A stretch of 64,000 nucleotides of DNA from the NCBI GenBank assembly GCA_000775715.1, contig JRWQ01000001.1:542225-606224 (forward strand). The letters run 5' to 3'. This document shows, piece after piece, positions 56,286-64,000 of this stretch. Position numbers and translations under genes: made by a program. Within the stretch, counting starts at the first letter, position 1. Each line of letters opens with the position of its first letter. The notes beneath the pieces were generated by a model. The model did no database searches. It had not been told where the DNA came from and was given only the letters and a program-made list of their open reading frames with translations. The DNA is from Vibrio tubiashii. Its GTDB lineage: Bacteria; Pseudomonadota; Gammaproteobacteria; Enterobacterales; Vibrionaceae.

Positions 56286-58256
56286 ATGAGCTCAGACGAA
56301 AAACTACTGATCAAAGCGCCAAGAAGCCACAAAGATGGACATTTATTTGAAGTGTCTGAAGTTGCTGTTAACTGGATTGAGCAGTACCAACACTTCAAAG
56401 GCGTTACAAAAAGTATCGTCGAACTTCTTAACTTAATCTCGTTACGAGGTTTTAGCAGCAAAGATGGTTTGGTCTCTACAACTGAGCTTATCGATGCGAC
56501 TGATGGGCAAGTCACTCGAGCTGCAATTCAGCAAAGATTGCGAGCTGCAGTCAATATCGGCCTGTTTCAGCAGGTACCAGTGCGATTTGAAGAAGGCCTT
56601 GCAGGTAAAACGATGCTGCATCGCTTTGTTAACCCTAATCAGCTTATCTCAGTGTTAGGCGCAACTAGTCTAGTAACTGAATCAGTTAAACAAACTGAAA
56701 AGCAAAAACGTTCAAAAGCTCTAGCGCAAACGCAAGTTAACAAACGCTTATTAAATGAACATGGACTAAATACACCGCCAGCAATGAAAGACGAAGCTGA
56801 TCAATTTGTCGTTTCGCCTACTAACTGGGCCGGTATCATTGACCAAGCGCTTGCTCCACCTAGAACTCGTAAAAGCTACCAAAAAAGTATGGTTTCGATC
56901 TCAGGTACACGTGCAGTGATCGAAACAAGATCATCGAAAAATATCATGACGGTTGATGATCTGATGACGCTGTTTGCCCTGTTTACGCTAACTGTGCAAT
57001 ACCATGAGCACCACCAGCATCAGTATCAACTTGACGGCACCCACGTTCCAAACAAAACTCCGTTGTACATTACCGATATTCTTTCTCTTCGTGGCAAGAA
57101 AGACAGCGGTCCTGCTCGCGATTCTATTCGTGACAGTATTGATCGTATTGAATTCACGGATTTCCAGCTTCACGAGCTTACGGGCCGATGGCTAAGTGAG
57201 AACATGCCAGAAGGCTTTAAGAGTGATCGTTTCCGTTTCTTAGCCAGAACTATTACTGCATCGGAAGAAGCCCCTACAGAGGGCGCTGACGGCGAAATTC
57301 GCATTAAACCGAACCTATACATCCTGGTGTGGGAACCATCGTTCTACGAAGAACTGCTGACTCGTGACTATTTCTTCCTGTTTCCGCCTGAAATTCTGAA
57401 GCAACACACACTCGTATTCCAACTTTACAGCTACTTCCGCAGCCGTATGTCGCGTCGCCATTCTGATGTGATGCTGCTAAGTGAGTTGAACCAAAAACTG
57501 GCGCGCAATATTGAGTGGCGCCGGTTCTCAATGGATCTTATTCGTGAGTTGAAAAGGCTTTCTGAAGGCAAAGGGACGGAAGATCTTTTCTTGGTCAATC
57601 TGTGGGGATACCACTTAACGATCACGACCATGATCGAAAATGGCAAAGTAAAAGATTATCAGGTCGATATTAAATGTGATGCGGAAGAAGTGTTGCGTTA
57701 CTCTCGAGCTCGTACCACCAATGCAGGCAAACGCAACATGGCACCGACGCTGCCTAACCCACTGCGAAATGAGATGGTTTCGAAACAGCAACTTGAAGAG
57801 ATGTCGCAAATCATTGACGGTGAGTTTGAGCCAATCCAACGCAAAGAGCGCTCTCCACGAGGAAAACTAGGCCGTCGCGTGAAGCAACGCAAGCACCTAG
57901 TTGAGATCAATGCTGATGAGATTACCATTACTCTATCTAAATATACCTCACCAGAGGCTCTAGAACGCTCTATAACGGCTTTAGCAGCGATGACAGGGCA
58001 TTCCCATAGCTCAATCCAAGAAGAGTGTCTGGAGCTGATTGACAAGCTTGACTACCTAAGAGTGGGCGAAGAGATCATTCCATATGAGACGCTGAGCAAA
58101 TTGATCGAGCTCTATAATGCTCAAAGTGAGAACAAACATTTGTCTATTGAGCGCTTAATTGCGGGCTTGGCAGTTCGACGTAAGGTATGTAAGCAAGTGT
58201 TTGAAGGGCATCTCGACGAAACCGTCTTCCGAGCCTTGGATGAGGTCGCGGTATAA
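56286..58256 (+). CDS. rctB: Chromosome II replication initiator RctB
   Basis: A 656-residue RctB (V. cholerae has 658). It begins SSDEKLLIKAPRSHKDGHLF and keeps the winged-helix DNA-binding segments (SKDGLVSTTELIDATDGQVT) and long basic regions, with a basic C-terminal domain (KERSPRGKLGRRVKQRKHLV). RctB binds the 12-mer iterons to open oriCII and the longer sites to limit firing. It is unique to Vibrionaceae, which anchors the taxonomic call. It begins just after the AT-rich origin segment and has a strong terminator. It likely represses its own promoter. Confidence 0.97.
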   Translation: MSSDEKLLIKAPRSHKDGHLFEVSEVAVNWIEQYQHFKGVTKSIVELLNLISLRGFSSKDGLVSTTELIDATDGQVTRAAIQQRLRAAVNIGLFQQVPVRFEEGLAGKTMLHRFVNPNQLISVLGATSLVTESVKQTEKQKRSKALAQTQVNKRLLNEHGLNTPPAMKDEADQFVVSPTNWAGIIDQALAPPRTRKSYQKSMVSISGTRAVIETRSSKNIMTVDDLMTLFALFTLTVQYHEHHQHQYQLDGTHVPNKTPLYITDILSLRGKKDSGPARDSIRDSIDRIEFTDFQLHELTGRWLSENMPEGFKSDRFRFLARTITASEEAPTEGADGEIRIKPNLYILVWEPSFYEELLTRDYFFLFPPEILKQHTLVFQLYSYFRSRMSRRHSDVMLLSELNQKLARNIEWRRFSMDLIRELKRLSEGKGTEDLFLVNLWGYHLTITTMIENGKVKDYQVDIKCDAEEVLRYSRARTTNAGKRNMAPTLPNPLRNEMVSKQQLEEMSQIIDGEFEPIQRKERSPRGKLGRRVKQRKHLVEINADEITITLSKYTSPEALERSITALAAMTGHSHSSIQEECLELIDKLDYLRVGEEIIPYETLSKLIELYNAQSENKHLSIERLIAGLAVRRKVCKQVFEGHLDETVFRALDEVAV

Positions 58257-58281
58257 CCGTTTAGGACTTATAAGTTACTAG

Positions 58282-58307
58282 GCCAGTGCGATTACACTGG
58301 CTTTTTT
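58282..58307 (+). terminator. Rho-independent terminator of rctB
   Basis: Stem GCCAGTG / CACTGGC with a 6-base loop, then TTTTTT. It lies about 25 bases past the rctB stop. Confidence 0.92.
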
Positions 58308-58309
58308 GT

Positions 58310-58536
58310 TGCTTTGAAAACACCTTGTTACATTCTTCCAGTGATTAAACACAGCTACTACATTCCCCTGACAGAGCACTGACATTGGTTCAGCGTGAGT
58401 TGGATAATATTTATCCCGAATAGACAACCTTTTGTCCTTTCTGATGAATGAGGGATTGAATTATCCCTGATAGATTGGCTCATATTGTTACATTCATTCT
58501 GAATATTTTGCGAGTTCTCAGAGCTCGCTTTTTTTT
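58310..58536 (+). ncRNA. Candidate small RNA between rctB and the downstream gene
   Basis: This 230-base gap holds no gene, yet ends with a second terminator on the plus strand: GCGAG / CTCGC with a TTTTTTTTT tail (58509-58536). Two hairpins lie inside: GGATAA / TTATCC (58402-58416) and AGGGAT / ATCCCT (58451-58468). A terminator with no gene before it suggests a short transcript. No clear promoter was found, so this is tentative. Confidence 0.35.
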
Positions 58537-58576
58537 TGCCCAAAATTCAGCTCAAAGGTCAACAGGCCCGATAAAA

Positions 58577-58621
58577 AACGGAAAGATGATCAAGGGGTTC
58601 AGCCTTGATCATCTTTCCGTT
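58577..58621. promoter_or_regulatory. Perfect 19-bp inverted repeat carrying two RctB-type motifs
   Basis: Arms AACGGAAAGATGATCAAGG (58577-58595) and its exact complement (58603-58621), around seven bases, each contain TGATCATCTTTCC or its reverse. The motif resembles the origin iterons (TGATCATGCTTTC) and the GATCAAGG sites left of the origin. No T-run follows, so it is not a terminator. It is best read as an RctB regulatory site with two head-to-head copies. Confidence 0.7.
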
Positions 58622-58645
58622 ATTTGGCTATTTTCTTACCTGCGA

Positions 58646-59122
58646 TTAATGGATTACCTTCACTGCCCCTTGATCATTGTTCCGTGACTCATTCCAAGCA
58701 TGGACTGTCATAAACTGAACATGAGACTCGATAAGTTCAACCGACTCCGTCTGCCAACGGTGCTGAGCTTGCTGATTGCAAAACTCTAAACTGAGCACCG
58801 TCAGGTTTTGAATTCGTTTCATACACCAATCTTTTAACTCAATTTGGCTCTCTGGATTAGAGACTACCTGTTGAAGTTTGCTATAGGCGAGTTGTAAGAA
58901 CTGATATGCCTTATCAGGATTGTCGTAACGCGAATGGTTGAAGATACGTAAGCAGCCATCTAACCAACAGGCAATCGCTTTGCTCTGTTGATCTGAAATC
59001 AATGGTCCCCAGACTTGATCGGGTGGCGATAGGATCAATGATTCAAGCTGATTGCCTTGATCATGCTTTCGATGTTGATACCAATGTCCGATCTGCTCTA
59101 CCCACGTATCTAACTGATTCAT
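58646..59122 (-). CDS. Small conserved Vibrio protein next to rctB (unknown function)
   Basis: A 158-residue cytoplasmic protein, rich in aromatic residues and charged (HWYQHRKHDQGNQLESLI, WLDGCLRIFNHSRYDNPDKA, KRIQNLTVLSLEFCNQQAQH). I do not recognise a named family; a gene of similar kind sits beside rctB in V. cholerae. Its coding DNA holds RctB-type motifs: an iteron copy TGATCATGCTTTC at 59058 and CCTTGATCATTGTTCC at 58668. It overlaps the ABC ATPase gene before it by four bases, so it may be cotranscribed with those genes. It could be coding sequence that also serves as origin control DNA. Confidence 0.7.
   Translation of the reverse strand: MNQLDTWVEQIGHWYQHRKHDQGNQLESLILSPPDQVWGPLISDQQSKAIACWLDGCLRIFNHSRYDNPDKAYQFLQLAYSKLQQVVSNPESQIELKDWCMKRIQNLTVLSLEFCNQQAQHRWQTESVELIESHVQFMTVHAWNESRNNDQGAVKVIH
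58668..58683. promoter_or_regulatory. RctB-type regulatory motif
   Basis: CCTTGATCATTGTTCC is the reverse complement of GGAACAATGATCAAGG, the motif seen three times left of the origin (55447, 55504, 55575). Its presence 2.4 kb downstream points to a second control cluster. Confidence 0.6.
59058..59070. promoter_or_regulatory. Outlying oriCII iteron copy
   Basis: TGATCATGCTTTC, identical to the core iterons, lies inside the 158-residue gene, about 3 kb from the array. Confidence 0.65.
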
Positions 59123-60051
59123 GCTGCATTAACCCACTGTTTTACATAGTGATTAGGACCTACTTGATCAAACGCGTCGCTCACGACAGTACTCTGTTCA
59201 CGGATCTGATCAGCGTCTACAGAATAGTTTGGTTCATTCTCGACTAAATTTCCAAATGGTAAATCTGGGTCTGGCACCGCAGAGATTAGCAGTTTGGTGT
59301 ATGGGTGTTGTGGATTAGTGAGTATTGCTTGGGTATCCCCCCACTCAACGATTTGACCTTTGTACATTACCGCGGTCTCTTCTGCGATATAGTGCGCGGT
59401 TGCCAGATCATGGGTAATGTAGAGGAAACCGATTCCGAGCTCTTTTTTCATGCGCTGCATTAGGTTCAACACGCCTAAGCGAATCGAAACATCGAGCATC
59501 GACGTAGGTTCGTCAGCAAGAATGACCTCTGCACCGACTGCCAAGGCTCTTGCTAGGTTAACCCTTTGACGCTGGCCGCCACTAAGCTCATGTGGGTATT
59601 TCCCAAGTGTGTCAGGTGCTAGCTCAACTAGCTCGATCAACTCATTGAGCCTGGCAGGAATATCGGCATTACTTTTGACCTGCTTGTGAATCTTTAGCGG
59701 GCGGGTTAAGTGATGTGCGATGGTTTGAGTTGGGTTTAGCGAGCCAAACGGGTCTTGGAATACCATTTGTACTTTGCTGCGGTATTCAAGCAGTGCCTTT
59801 CTACTTATGATCTGATCAATATTCTGGCCTTCAAATAAGATCTCGCCGGAGGTGGTAGGGTAGACCTTAGTGATCAACCGTGCACAGGTGCTTTTACCAC
59901 AGCCTGATTCTCCGACGAGTGCTAAAGTACGCCCTTTGTGTAAGTTAAGCGTGATGCCTTGTAGGGCTTTAAATCGATCGACAGAAGCAAAGCCACCACC
60001 AATCGTAAACTCTTTCACTACATTATTGAGTTGAATAATTGGTTGGCTCAT
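59119..60051 (-). CDS. Oligopeptide-type ABC transporter ATPase (DppF/OppF class)
   Basis: A 310-residue ATPase with Walker A LVGESGCGKSTCARLI, signature HELSGGQRQRVNLARAL, Walker B VILADEPTSMLDVS and the switch His ITHDLA. The C-terminal region (HPYTKLLISAVPDPDLPFGN) is the OppF/DppF type. It pairs with the ATPase upstream (60048-60896, four-base overlap). No permease or binding-protein gene is in the window. A Fur box lies ahead of the pair. Confidence 0.9.
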   Translation of the reverse strand: MSQPIIQLNNVVKEFTIGGGFASVDRFKALQGITLNLHKGRTLALVGESGCGKSTCARLITKVYPTTSGEILFEGQNIDQIISRKALLEYRSKVQMVFQDPFGSLNPTQTIAHHLTRPLKIHKQVKSNADIPARLNELIELVELAPDTLGKYPHELSGGQRQRVNLARALAVGAEVILADEPTSMLDVSIRLGVLNLMQRMKKELGIGFLYITHDLATAHYIAEETAVMYKGQIVEWGDTQAILTNPQHPYTKLLISAVPDPDLPFGNLVENEPNYSVDADQIREQSTVVSDAFDQVGPNHYVKQWVNAA

Positions 60052-60896
60052 GCGAACGCTCCTTGCTGTTGATGCTTACCTTCGTGGATATTGGGGAATG
60101 AAGCCCACAGTTTTTGTGTGTATGGATGCTGGGGGTTGCTACGGATCTGCTTTGCTTGATTGACTTCGACGATTTCGCCATGGCGCATGATCGCTATACG
60201 ATCACACAATTGGCTCATTAGGGCTAAGTCGTGGGTAATGAACAGAACAGAAAAGCCAAACTCAACTCGAAGTTGATAGATTTGTTGTAAGATCTCGCGT
60301 TGTACTACCACGTCTAAGGCTGTGGTTGGCTCATCCATGATAATCAACTTAGGATTGAGTGACAGCGCGATAGCAATCACCAGTCGTTGCCTCATTCCGC
60401 CGCTGAATTGGTGAGGGTACTCAGTAAGACGTTCACGGGGAATATTGACTAAATCAAGTAATTTTTCGGCGCGGTCTTTCGCTTGTTCTTCACTCATCCC
60501 TTTGTGGTGTCTTAATACATCCGCAAATTGTTCTTGAATCGGTAGTACAGGATTGAGCGAGTTCATCGCACTTTGGAATACCATGGCGATTTGACTCCAG
60601 CGAATGACACCAATCTCTTGGTCTGACAGTCGAAGTAGATCTCTGCCTTGGAAATGGATTTGACCGCCGGAAATAAACGCGGGTGGCTTGTGTAGGCGAT
60701 TTATTGCGAACGCGATGGTACTTTTGCCACAGCCAGACTCACCGGCAAGGCCAAATATTTCCCCTTTACCAATGTCGAAACTGACCGATTTTACTGCGTT
60801 GAAGTCGCCAGTGTCGGTAATGTAATCAACACACAAATCCCTAACCTGAATGATAGGGTCGCTATGAAAAGCATGGGCCTTATTTAGTTCACTCAT
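60048..60896 (-). CDS. Oligopeptide-type ABC transporter ATPase (DppD/OppD class), Fur-box controlled
   Basis: A 282-residue ATPase with Walker A LAGESGCGKSTIAFAINRL, signature HQFSGGMRQRLVIAIAL, Walker B LIIMDEPTTALDVVV and the OppD-type HPYTQKLWASFP end. It leads a two-gene unit. The ATG at 60894-60896 is preferred over a TTG 12 bases earlier. A near-perfect Fur box (60919-60937) sits about 23 bases before the start, so the pair should be turned on by low iron. An uptake role for an iron-linked peptide-like ligand is inferred. Confidence 0.9.
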   Translation of the reverse strand: MSELNKAHAFHSDPIIQVRDLCVDYITDTGDFNAVKSVSFDIGKGEIFGLAGESGCGKSTIAFAINRLHKPPAFISGGQIHFQGRDLLRLSDQEIGVIRWSQIAMVFQSAMNSLNPVLPIQEQFADVLRHHKGMSEEQAKDRAEKLLDLVNIPRERLTEYPHQFSGGMRQRLVIAIALSLNPKLIIMDEPTTALDVVVQREILQQIYQLRVEFGFSVLFITHDLALMSQLCDRIAIMRHGEIVEVNQAKQIRSNPQHPYTQKLWASFPNIHEGKHQQQGAFA

Positions 60897-60918
60897 AATC
60901 TTACTCAAAAATACAAAA

Positions 60919-60937
60919 GATAATGATTATCATTAAC
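60919..60937. promoter_or_regulatory. Fur box
   Basis: GATAATGATTATCATTAAC matches 17 of 19 positions of the classical Fur consensus. It lies directly upstream of the ABC ATPase pair, where Fur-Fe(II) would block transcription. Confidence 0.85.
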
Positions 60938-61257
60938 TCTTAATTCGAGAGTGAAAAGAAGTACAGTTTAAAACAGTGAAGTGACTCGAAGAATGCTTTA
61001 AGAGATAGGTAACAGGCTCAATAGTGAGAGGCGAAAACGAGAAGAAAAAATGAGACGGGGATCGACTTCATTTCTGTAGGGGTAATCTTTTAAATGTACT
61101 GTGCTGAAACGGGCTGCGCAAAGCTTATTTATAAAAAAAACAGCAAGAGTTTCTGAACTAATACCACAATCACAGAATCGAGCTAAAATTCTTAACAAGG
61201 GGCAAGTGAGTTTGCTACAGATTACCTGTCCCTAGCATGGTTTGTTCGGAGGTGATT
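60938..61257. other. Intergenic region with no clear gene
   Basis: About 320 bases between the Fur box and the next gene. I see no RNA gene fold and no convincing open frame on either strand. The last 10 bases carry GGAGGTG, the RBS of the gene at 61258. Confidence 0.5.
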
Positions 61258-61455
61258 ATGTCCATTAATTCTATTGACCATGATGAAATGAGTAAAATTG
61301 CTGGCACGTGGGACTTCACGGAAGAAGTAGAGTCACAAAAGCCTTCTAAGAGTGTTAAATCTGCAGAAGCTCGTCGTCGCATTGAAGCGTTGAAAGAGAT
61401 TCGTGAGAGTGGATTAACCATCGAAGAAGCAAAGGAACTAGGCATTCTGCACTAG
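61258..61455 (+). CDS. Small conserved protein (possible PA3496-type)
   Basis: A 65-residue protein with a very strong RBS (GGAGGTG before the ATG). The C-terminal half is helical (SAEARRRIEALKEIRESGLT, IEEAKELGILH) and the N-terminus acidic. It resembles the small PA3496-like family annotated for envelope integrity, but this is a weak match from memory. It has its own terminator (61481-61513). Function unknown. Confidence 0.7.
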   Translation: MSINSIDHDEMSKIAGTWDFTEEVESQKPSKSVKSAEARRRIEALKEIRESGLTIEEAKELGILH

Positions 61456-61480
61456 TTGTGACACACAAATGCGATTACCT

Positions 61481-61513
61481 AAGGGTGGCAGAGAAAAGCC
61501 ACCCTTTATTTTT
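61481..61513 (+). terminator. Rho-independent terminator after the 65-residue gene
   Basis: Stem AAGGGTGGC / GCCACCCTT with an 8-base loop, then TATTTTT. Confidence 0.9.
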
Positions 61514-61619
61514 GAGTATTTTTTGATCTAGCCCGCTACTCGTACTGCGAATCCCTCGCTACACCTACTCTTGGTGTGATATATTCCCATCCCATATTTT
61601 TACAGATTTGAACTTTGGT

Positions 61620-61829
61620 ATGTCGATCAACCTGTCTACTCTTCCTGCAAGTGAGAAAAACAAAATTGAACTTGATAAACAAGCCTCGTTTTTGGTTTGG
61701 AAGCTTCGTGAAGCAAAAGCGGTGCCTGATGAGATTGATCAAGAGGCGGCCAAAATAGCCGATGAAGAAGAGAAAGCTTCATTCTTAGAATCCGTAGCTA
61801 AATATAAGCGAGTAATGGGTGTCGCGTAA
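61620..61829 (+). CDS. DUF3283-like small protein
   Basis: A 69-residue helical protein (SINLSTLPASEKNKIELDKQ, ASFLVWKLREAKAVPDEIDQ, ESVAKYKRVMGVA) that I recognise as the Vibrio DUF3283 family. The ATG at 61620 is preferred over a TTG 12 bases upstream. Its RBS is weak. Function unknown. Confidence 0.75.
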   Translation: MSINLSTLPASEKNKIELDKQASFLVWKLREAKAVPDEIDQEAAKIADEEEKASFLESVAKYKRVMGVA

Positions 61830-61921
61830 CGCAACCATTCCCTCAGCAAGGTGAGAAATTGAAATGTGCTCGCTTTTTGCTAAAATCCTTCGCGTTAAAT
61901 TGAATTAGAGAGAACGTCCCG

Positions 61922-62638
61922 ATGGGAAGAAGTTTTGAAGTGCGCAAAGCCTCAATGGCTAAAACTGCTGGCGCAAAAATTAAAGTTTATTCCAAATACG
62001 GTAAAGAAATTTACATGTGTGCGAAAAATGGCGGTGCAGACCCAGACATGAACTTGTCTCTTAAGCACCTGATCGCTAAAGCGAAAAAAGACCAAGTTCC
62101 TGCACACGTTATCGATAAAGCGATTGACAAAGCAAATGGTGGCGGCGGTGAAGATTACGTTCCTGCTCGTTACGAAGGCTTTGGCCCTGGCGGCACAAGC
62201 GTCATCGTTGACTGTTTAACTGACAACGGCAACCGTACTTTCCAAGATGTGCGTCAATGCTTTGTAAAGACCGGTGCGAAGATCGGTGTTGAGGGTTCAG
62301 TTTCTCACATGTTTGATCACCAAGCGGTATTCCAGTTCAAAGGCGACGATGATGAAATCATCCTAGAAACGCTAATGATGGACGACGTAGACGTGACAGA
62401 CGTTGAACTTGAAGATGGCGTGATTACTGTATTTGCTCCTCACACAGAGTTCTTCAAAACTAAGACTGCTCTAAACGGTGCGTTCCCAGATCTGACTCTT
62501 GATGTAGAAGAGATCACTTTCGTACCGCAAACTCACACGCCAGTCGCGGGTGAAGATGCTGAGAAGTTCCAGAAGTTCCTCGACCTTCTAGATGACTGTG
62601 ATGACGTTCAGCAGGTTTACCATAACGCTGAACTGTAA
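61922..62638 (+). CDS. YebC/PmpR-family protein (chromosome II paralogue)
   Basis: A 238-residue YebC-family protein of the YeeN-like group ([89 protein letters not shown]). Members regulate transcription (PmpR) or aid translation of proline-rich stretches. A copy near oriCII is known in V. cholerae (recalled as VCA0006), a paralogue of the main yebC. It has a strong terminator. The molecular role of this copy is uncertain. Confidence 0.92.
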   Translation: MGRSFEVRKASMAKTAGAKIKVYSKYGKEIYMCAKNGGADPDMNLSLKHLIAKAKKDQVPAHVIDKAIDKANGGGGEDYVPARYEGFGPGGTSVIVDCLTDNGNRTFQDVRQCFVKTGAKIGVEGSVSHMFDHQAVFQFKGDDDEIILETLMMDDVDVTDVELEDGVITVFAPHTEFFKTKTALNGAFPDLTLDVEEITFVPQTHTPVAGEDAEKFQKFLDLLDDCDDVQQVYHNAEL

Positions 62639-62655
62639 TTGATTACAGAATAAAA

Positions 62656-62684
62656 AAACCGAGCGATTAACGCTCGGTTTTTTT
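62656..62684 (+). terminator. Rho-independent terminator of the YebC-family gene
   Basis: Stem AAACCGAGCG / CGCTCGGTTT with loop ATTAA, then TTTT. It overlaps the stop region of the converging DUF2798 gene and can serve both. Confidence 0.92.
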
Positions 62685-62919
62685 ATGCTTGAGAGATAGC
62701 GTCGGTACCCGCTAACCAGTTAGACAGCTTTCTAATTTGTGGTAAGACAGTCAAGTTAAGCGTTAAAGCGACGGGCCAGGCTAGAATGAAGCTGTCTAGC
62801 CAAATCGCTGGCCATTGATGATTGAAGCCCAATCGATAACCTGAAATCAATCCAGACATAATAATCGCCATGGTCAAAGACGAAAGTAGGGCGGTAATCC
62901 AAAAATGTTTGCGGCTCAT
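62683..62919 (-). CDS. DUF2798-family small membrane protein
   Basis: A 78-residue inner-membrane protein with two helices (WITALLSSLTMAIIMSGLIS and SFILAWPVALTLNLTVLPQI), the DUF2798 pattern. RBS GAGGAG stands five bases before the ATG at 62917-62919. It is divergent from the LysR gene and may be its target. Function unknown. Confidence 0.85.
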   Translation of the reverse strand: MSRKHFWITALLSSLTMAIIMSGLISGYRLGFNHQWPAIWLDSFILAWPVALTLNLTVLPQIRKLSNWLAGTDAISQA

Positions 62920-63002
62920 AAATTCTCCTCTTTCTGTTGTTATTTTAATGATGTTCAGGATATAACTATCCAATAGTGAAAAAAATAAGCAGGTACAGAA
63001 CT

Positions 63003-63908
63003 ATGAATTCCATATTTGGAAACATGGATGATCTTTATTTGTTTTGTAGCGTGGTGGAAGAAGGCTCTTTGTTGTCGGCATCCAAAAAGCTTCAGCTTCC
63101 AGTCTCGACCATGTCACGTCGCCTATCTGCCCTTGAACAGCGCCTCAATACACGATTACTGGAAAAAAAGGGCAGAGAGCTAGTGGCGACACAAAGTGGC
63201 TCAGAGGCCTTTGAGCTGCTTAGAAGCGGCATTGAATCGGTCGAATCTGGTTTCGGGCAAATGCTTTCCGATACGCAGGAGGTGTCGGGCAAGATAAAAC
63301 TCGCGATTCCGCACAACTTTTATCGCGCCTTTGTCGGAGACGTTGTTGAGCAGTTTTTGGTTGAATACCCCAAAGTATCACTCGACTTGGTGCTTAGCCA
63401 AGAGCAAGCTGTCCCGCAAACAGACAGGGACTTGCTGATCACCTTTGATTTAGCAGAGATGAATGACATGATCGCTAGATCTTTGTTTAAAGCTCGTCAT
63501 GCCTTTTTTGCCAGTCCCGAATACTTATCCAAAGTCGGTGAGGTGAATGATCTTGAATCCTTGAGTCAGCTTGACTGGGTCAGCGTCGACCATGCTTTTG
63601 ACATTTCAGTTTATCAACAAGAGCATCTGATTGATGTTATGAGCGTGAAGCCCAAGCTGATCGTCAATGATATTGTGGCGGTACGTGGCGCGGTAGAAAA
63701 AGGTTTGGGCGTGGCATCTTTACCTTTTCGACATGTACAAAAAGGGATGAATTTGGTTAGGGTATTGCCTCAGTATCAACGCAGTGTGAGACAAGCTTAC
63801 TTAGTTTATAAGCAGAGGCGTTATCAACCCAAAGCCCTAAGCTTATTGGTCGAACGTCTAATTACTGGTGCCGAGAAGATGCAAGAGCCAACGGATTTTA
63901 CACTGTAA
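63003..63908 (+). CDS. LysR-family regulator
   Basis: About 302 residues: N-terminal winged helix (DDLYLFCSVVEEGSLLSASK, KLQLPVSTMSRRLSALEQRL, TRLLEKKGRELVATQSG) and a periplasmic-binding-like effector domain. The ATG at 63003 is used; another at 63024 is possible. It is divergent from the DUF2798 gene and 38 bases before the SDR gene, so either may be its target. A parS2 motif covers its last codons and stop (63897-63909). Effector unknown. Confidence 0.9.
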   Translation: MNSIFGNMDDLYLFCSVVEEGSLLSASKKLQLPVSTMSRRLSALEQRLNTRLLEKKGRELVATQSGSEAFELLRSGIESVESGFGQMLSDTQEVSGKIKLAIPHNFYRAFVGDVVEQFLVEYPKVSLDLVLSQEQAVPQTDRDLLITFDLAEMNDMIARSLFKARHAFFASPEYLSKVGEVNDLESLSQLDWVSVDHAFDISVYQQEHLIDVMSVKPKLIVNDIVAVRGAVEKGLGVASLPFRHVQKGMNLVRVLPQYQRSVRQAYLVYKQRRYQPKALSLLVERLITGAEKMQEPTDFTL

Positions 63909-63909
63909 A
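63897..63909. promoter_or_regulatory. parS2 centromere site over the LysR stop codon
   Basis: TTTACACTGTAAA, an exact parS2 match; the TAA of the lysR gene lies inside it. Confidence 0.85.
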
Positions 63910-63946
63910 GTCACCTGTAGAACAACAGATAAGGAACGCAGATTAC

Positions 63947-64000
63947 ATGGACAAAGTGGTTATTGTGACAGGGGCGAGTCGGGGAATTGGTGCTGAAACT
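63947..64000 (+). CDS. Short-chain dehydrogenase/reductase, N-terminal fragment
   Basis: The first 18 codons read MDKVVIVTGASRGIGAET, the Rossmann-fold TGxxxGIG cofactor motif of short-chain dehydrogenases. The gene runs off the right edge. It follows the LysR gene and may be controlled by it. Substrate unknown. Confidence 0.85.
   Translation, partial: MDKVVIVTGASRGIGAET

Noticed and set aside
58577..58621. Inverted repeat as a terminator
   Set aside because: No T-run follows on either strand, and the arms hold RctB-type motifs.

Overview
The window reads as the replication-origin region of the second chromosome of a Vibrio (family Vibrionaceae). The evidence is rctB (56286-58256) next to a regularly spaced array of GATC-containing iterons, a perfect DnaA box and an AT-rich stretch; parA2/parB2 beside it; and seven copies of the chromosome-II centromere motif TTTACANTGTAAA. 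Gene order also resembles what I recall of V. cholerae chromosome II (chemosensory cluster III, ParA2/ParB2, RctB, a YebC paralogue). I cannot name the species. No rRNA, tRNA, CRISPR array or insertion sequence was found.

Layout. 1-8 kb: a cut-off membrane protein, a chemoreceptor fused to a hemerythrin domain, a lactonase-type beta-propeller, a GntR-controlled ABC exporter with a 15-bp inverted-repeat operator, and a U32-family Fe-S protein. 8.1-17.3 kb: a minus-strand operon for N-acetylgalactosamine uptake and breakdown (agaR-kbaZ-agaS-agaVWEF-agaA-kbaY), with a second AgaR-like regulator upstream. 17.5-25.6 kb: small single genes, including acetyltransferases, three AraC-type regulators, an isochorismatase-type hydrolase, a LysE exporter and a 218-residue chromosomal Qnr protein. 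25.7-31 kb: a tight six-gene operon (DedA, ATP-grasp, DinB, NRDE, YHS, OlsF-like acyltransferase) that looks like an uncharacterised envelope-lipid pathway. 31.2-34.2 kb: a three-gene operon of a catalytically degenerate serine-recombinase-like protein, an MFS efflux pump and a YcaQ-type DNA glycosylase. 34.3-36.6 kb: a TetR-type regulator and a carboxymuconolactone-decarboxylase-type protein with three identical-arm operators, a DnaQ-type exonuclease and a NifW-like protein.

36.6-50.4 kb is an F7-type chemosensory cluster on the minus strand: STAS, cheY, cheA, two cheW, an Aer2-like soluble receptor with three PAS repeats, cheR, cheD, cheB, a membrane receptor, then a second STAS protein, a receiver-PP2C-ATPase regulator and a FapA-like DUF342 protein. 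A partner-switch module is therefore built into the chemosensory locus. Three parS2 sites lie between it and tmcA.

52.8-58.6 kb holds parB2, parA2, oriCII and rctB with their control sites; RctB-type sites continue past rctB, including a perfect 19-bp inverted repeat. 58.6-64 kb holds a small conserved protein, two oligopeptide-type ABC ATPases behind a Fur box, small conserved Vibrio proteins, a YebC-family protein, a LysR regulator whose stop codon lies inside a parS2 site, and the start of a short-chain dehydrogenase. Family names come from recognised motifs and recall, not database searches.
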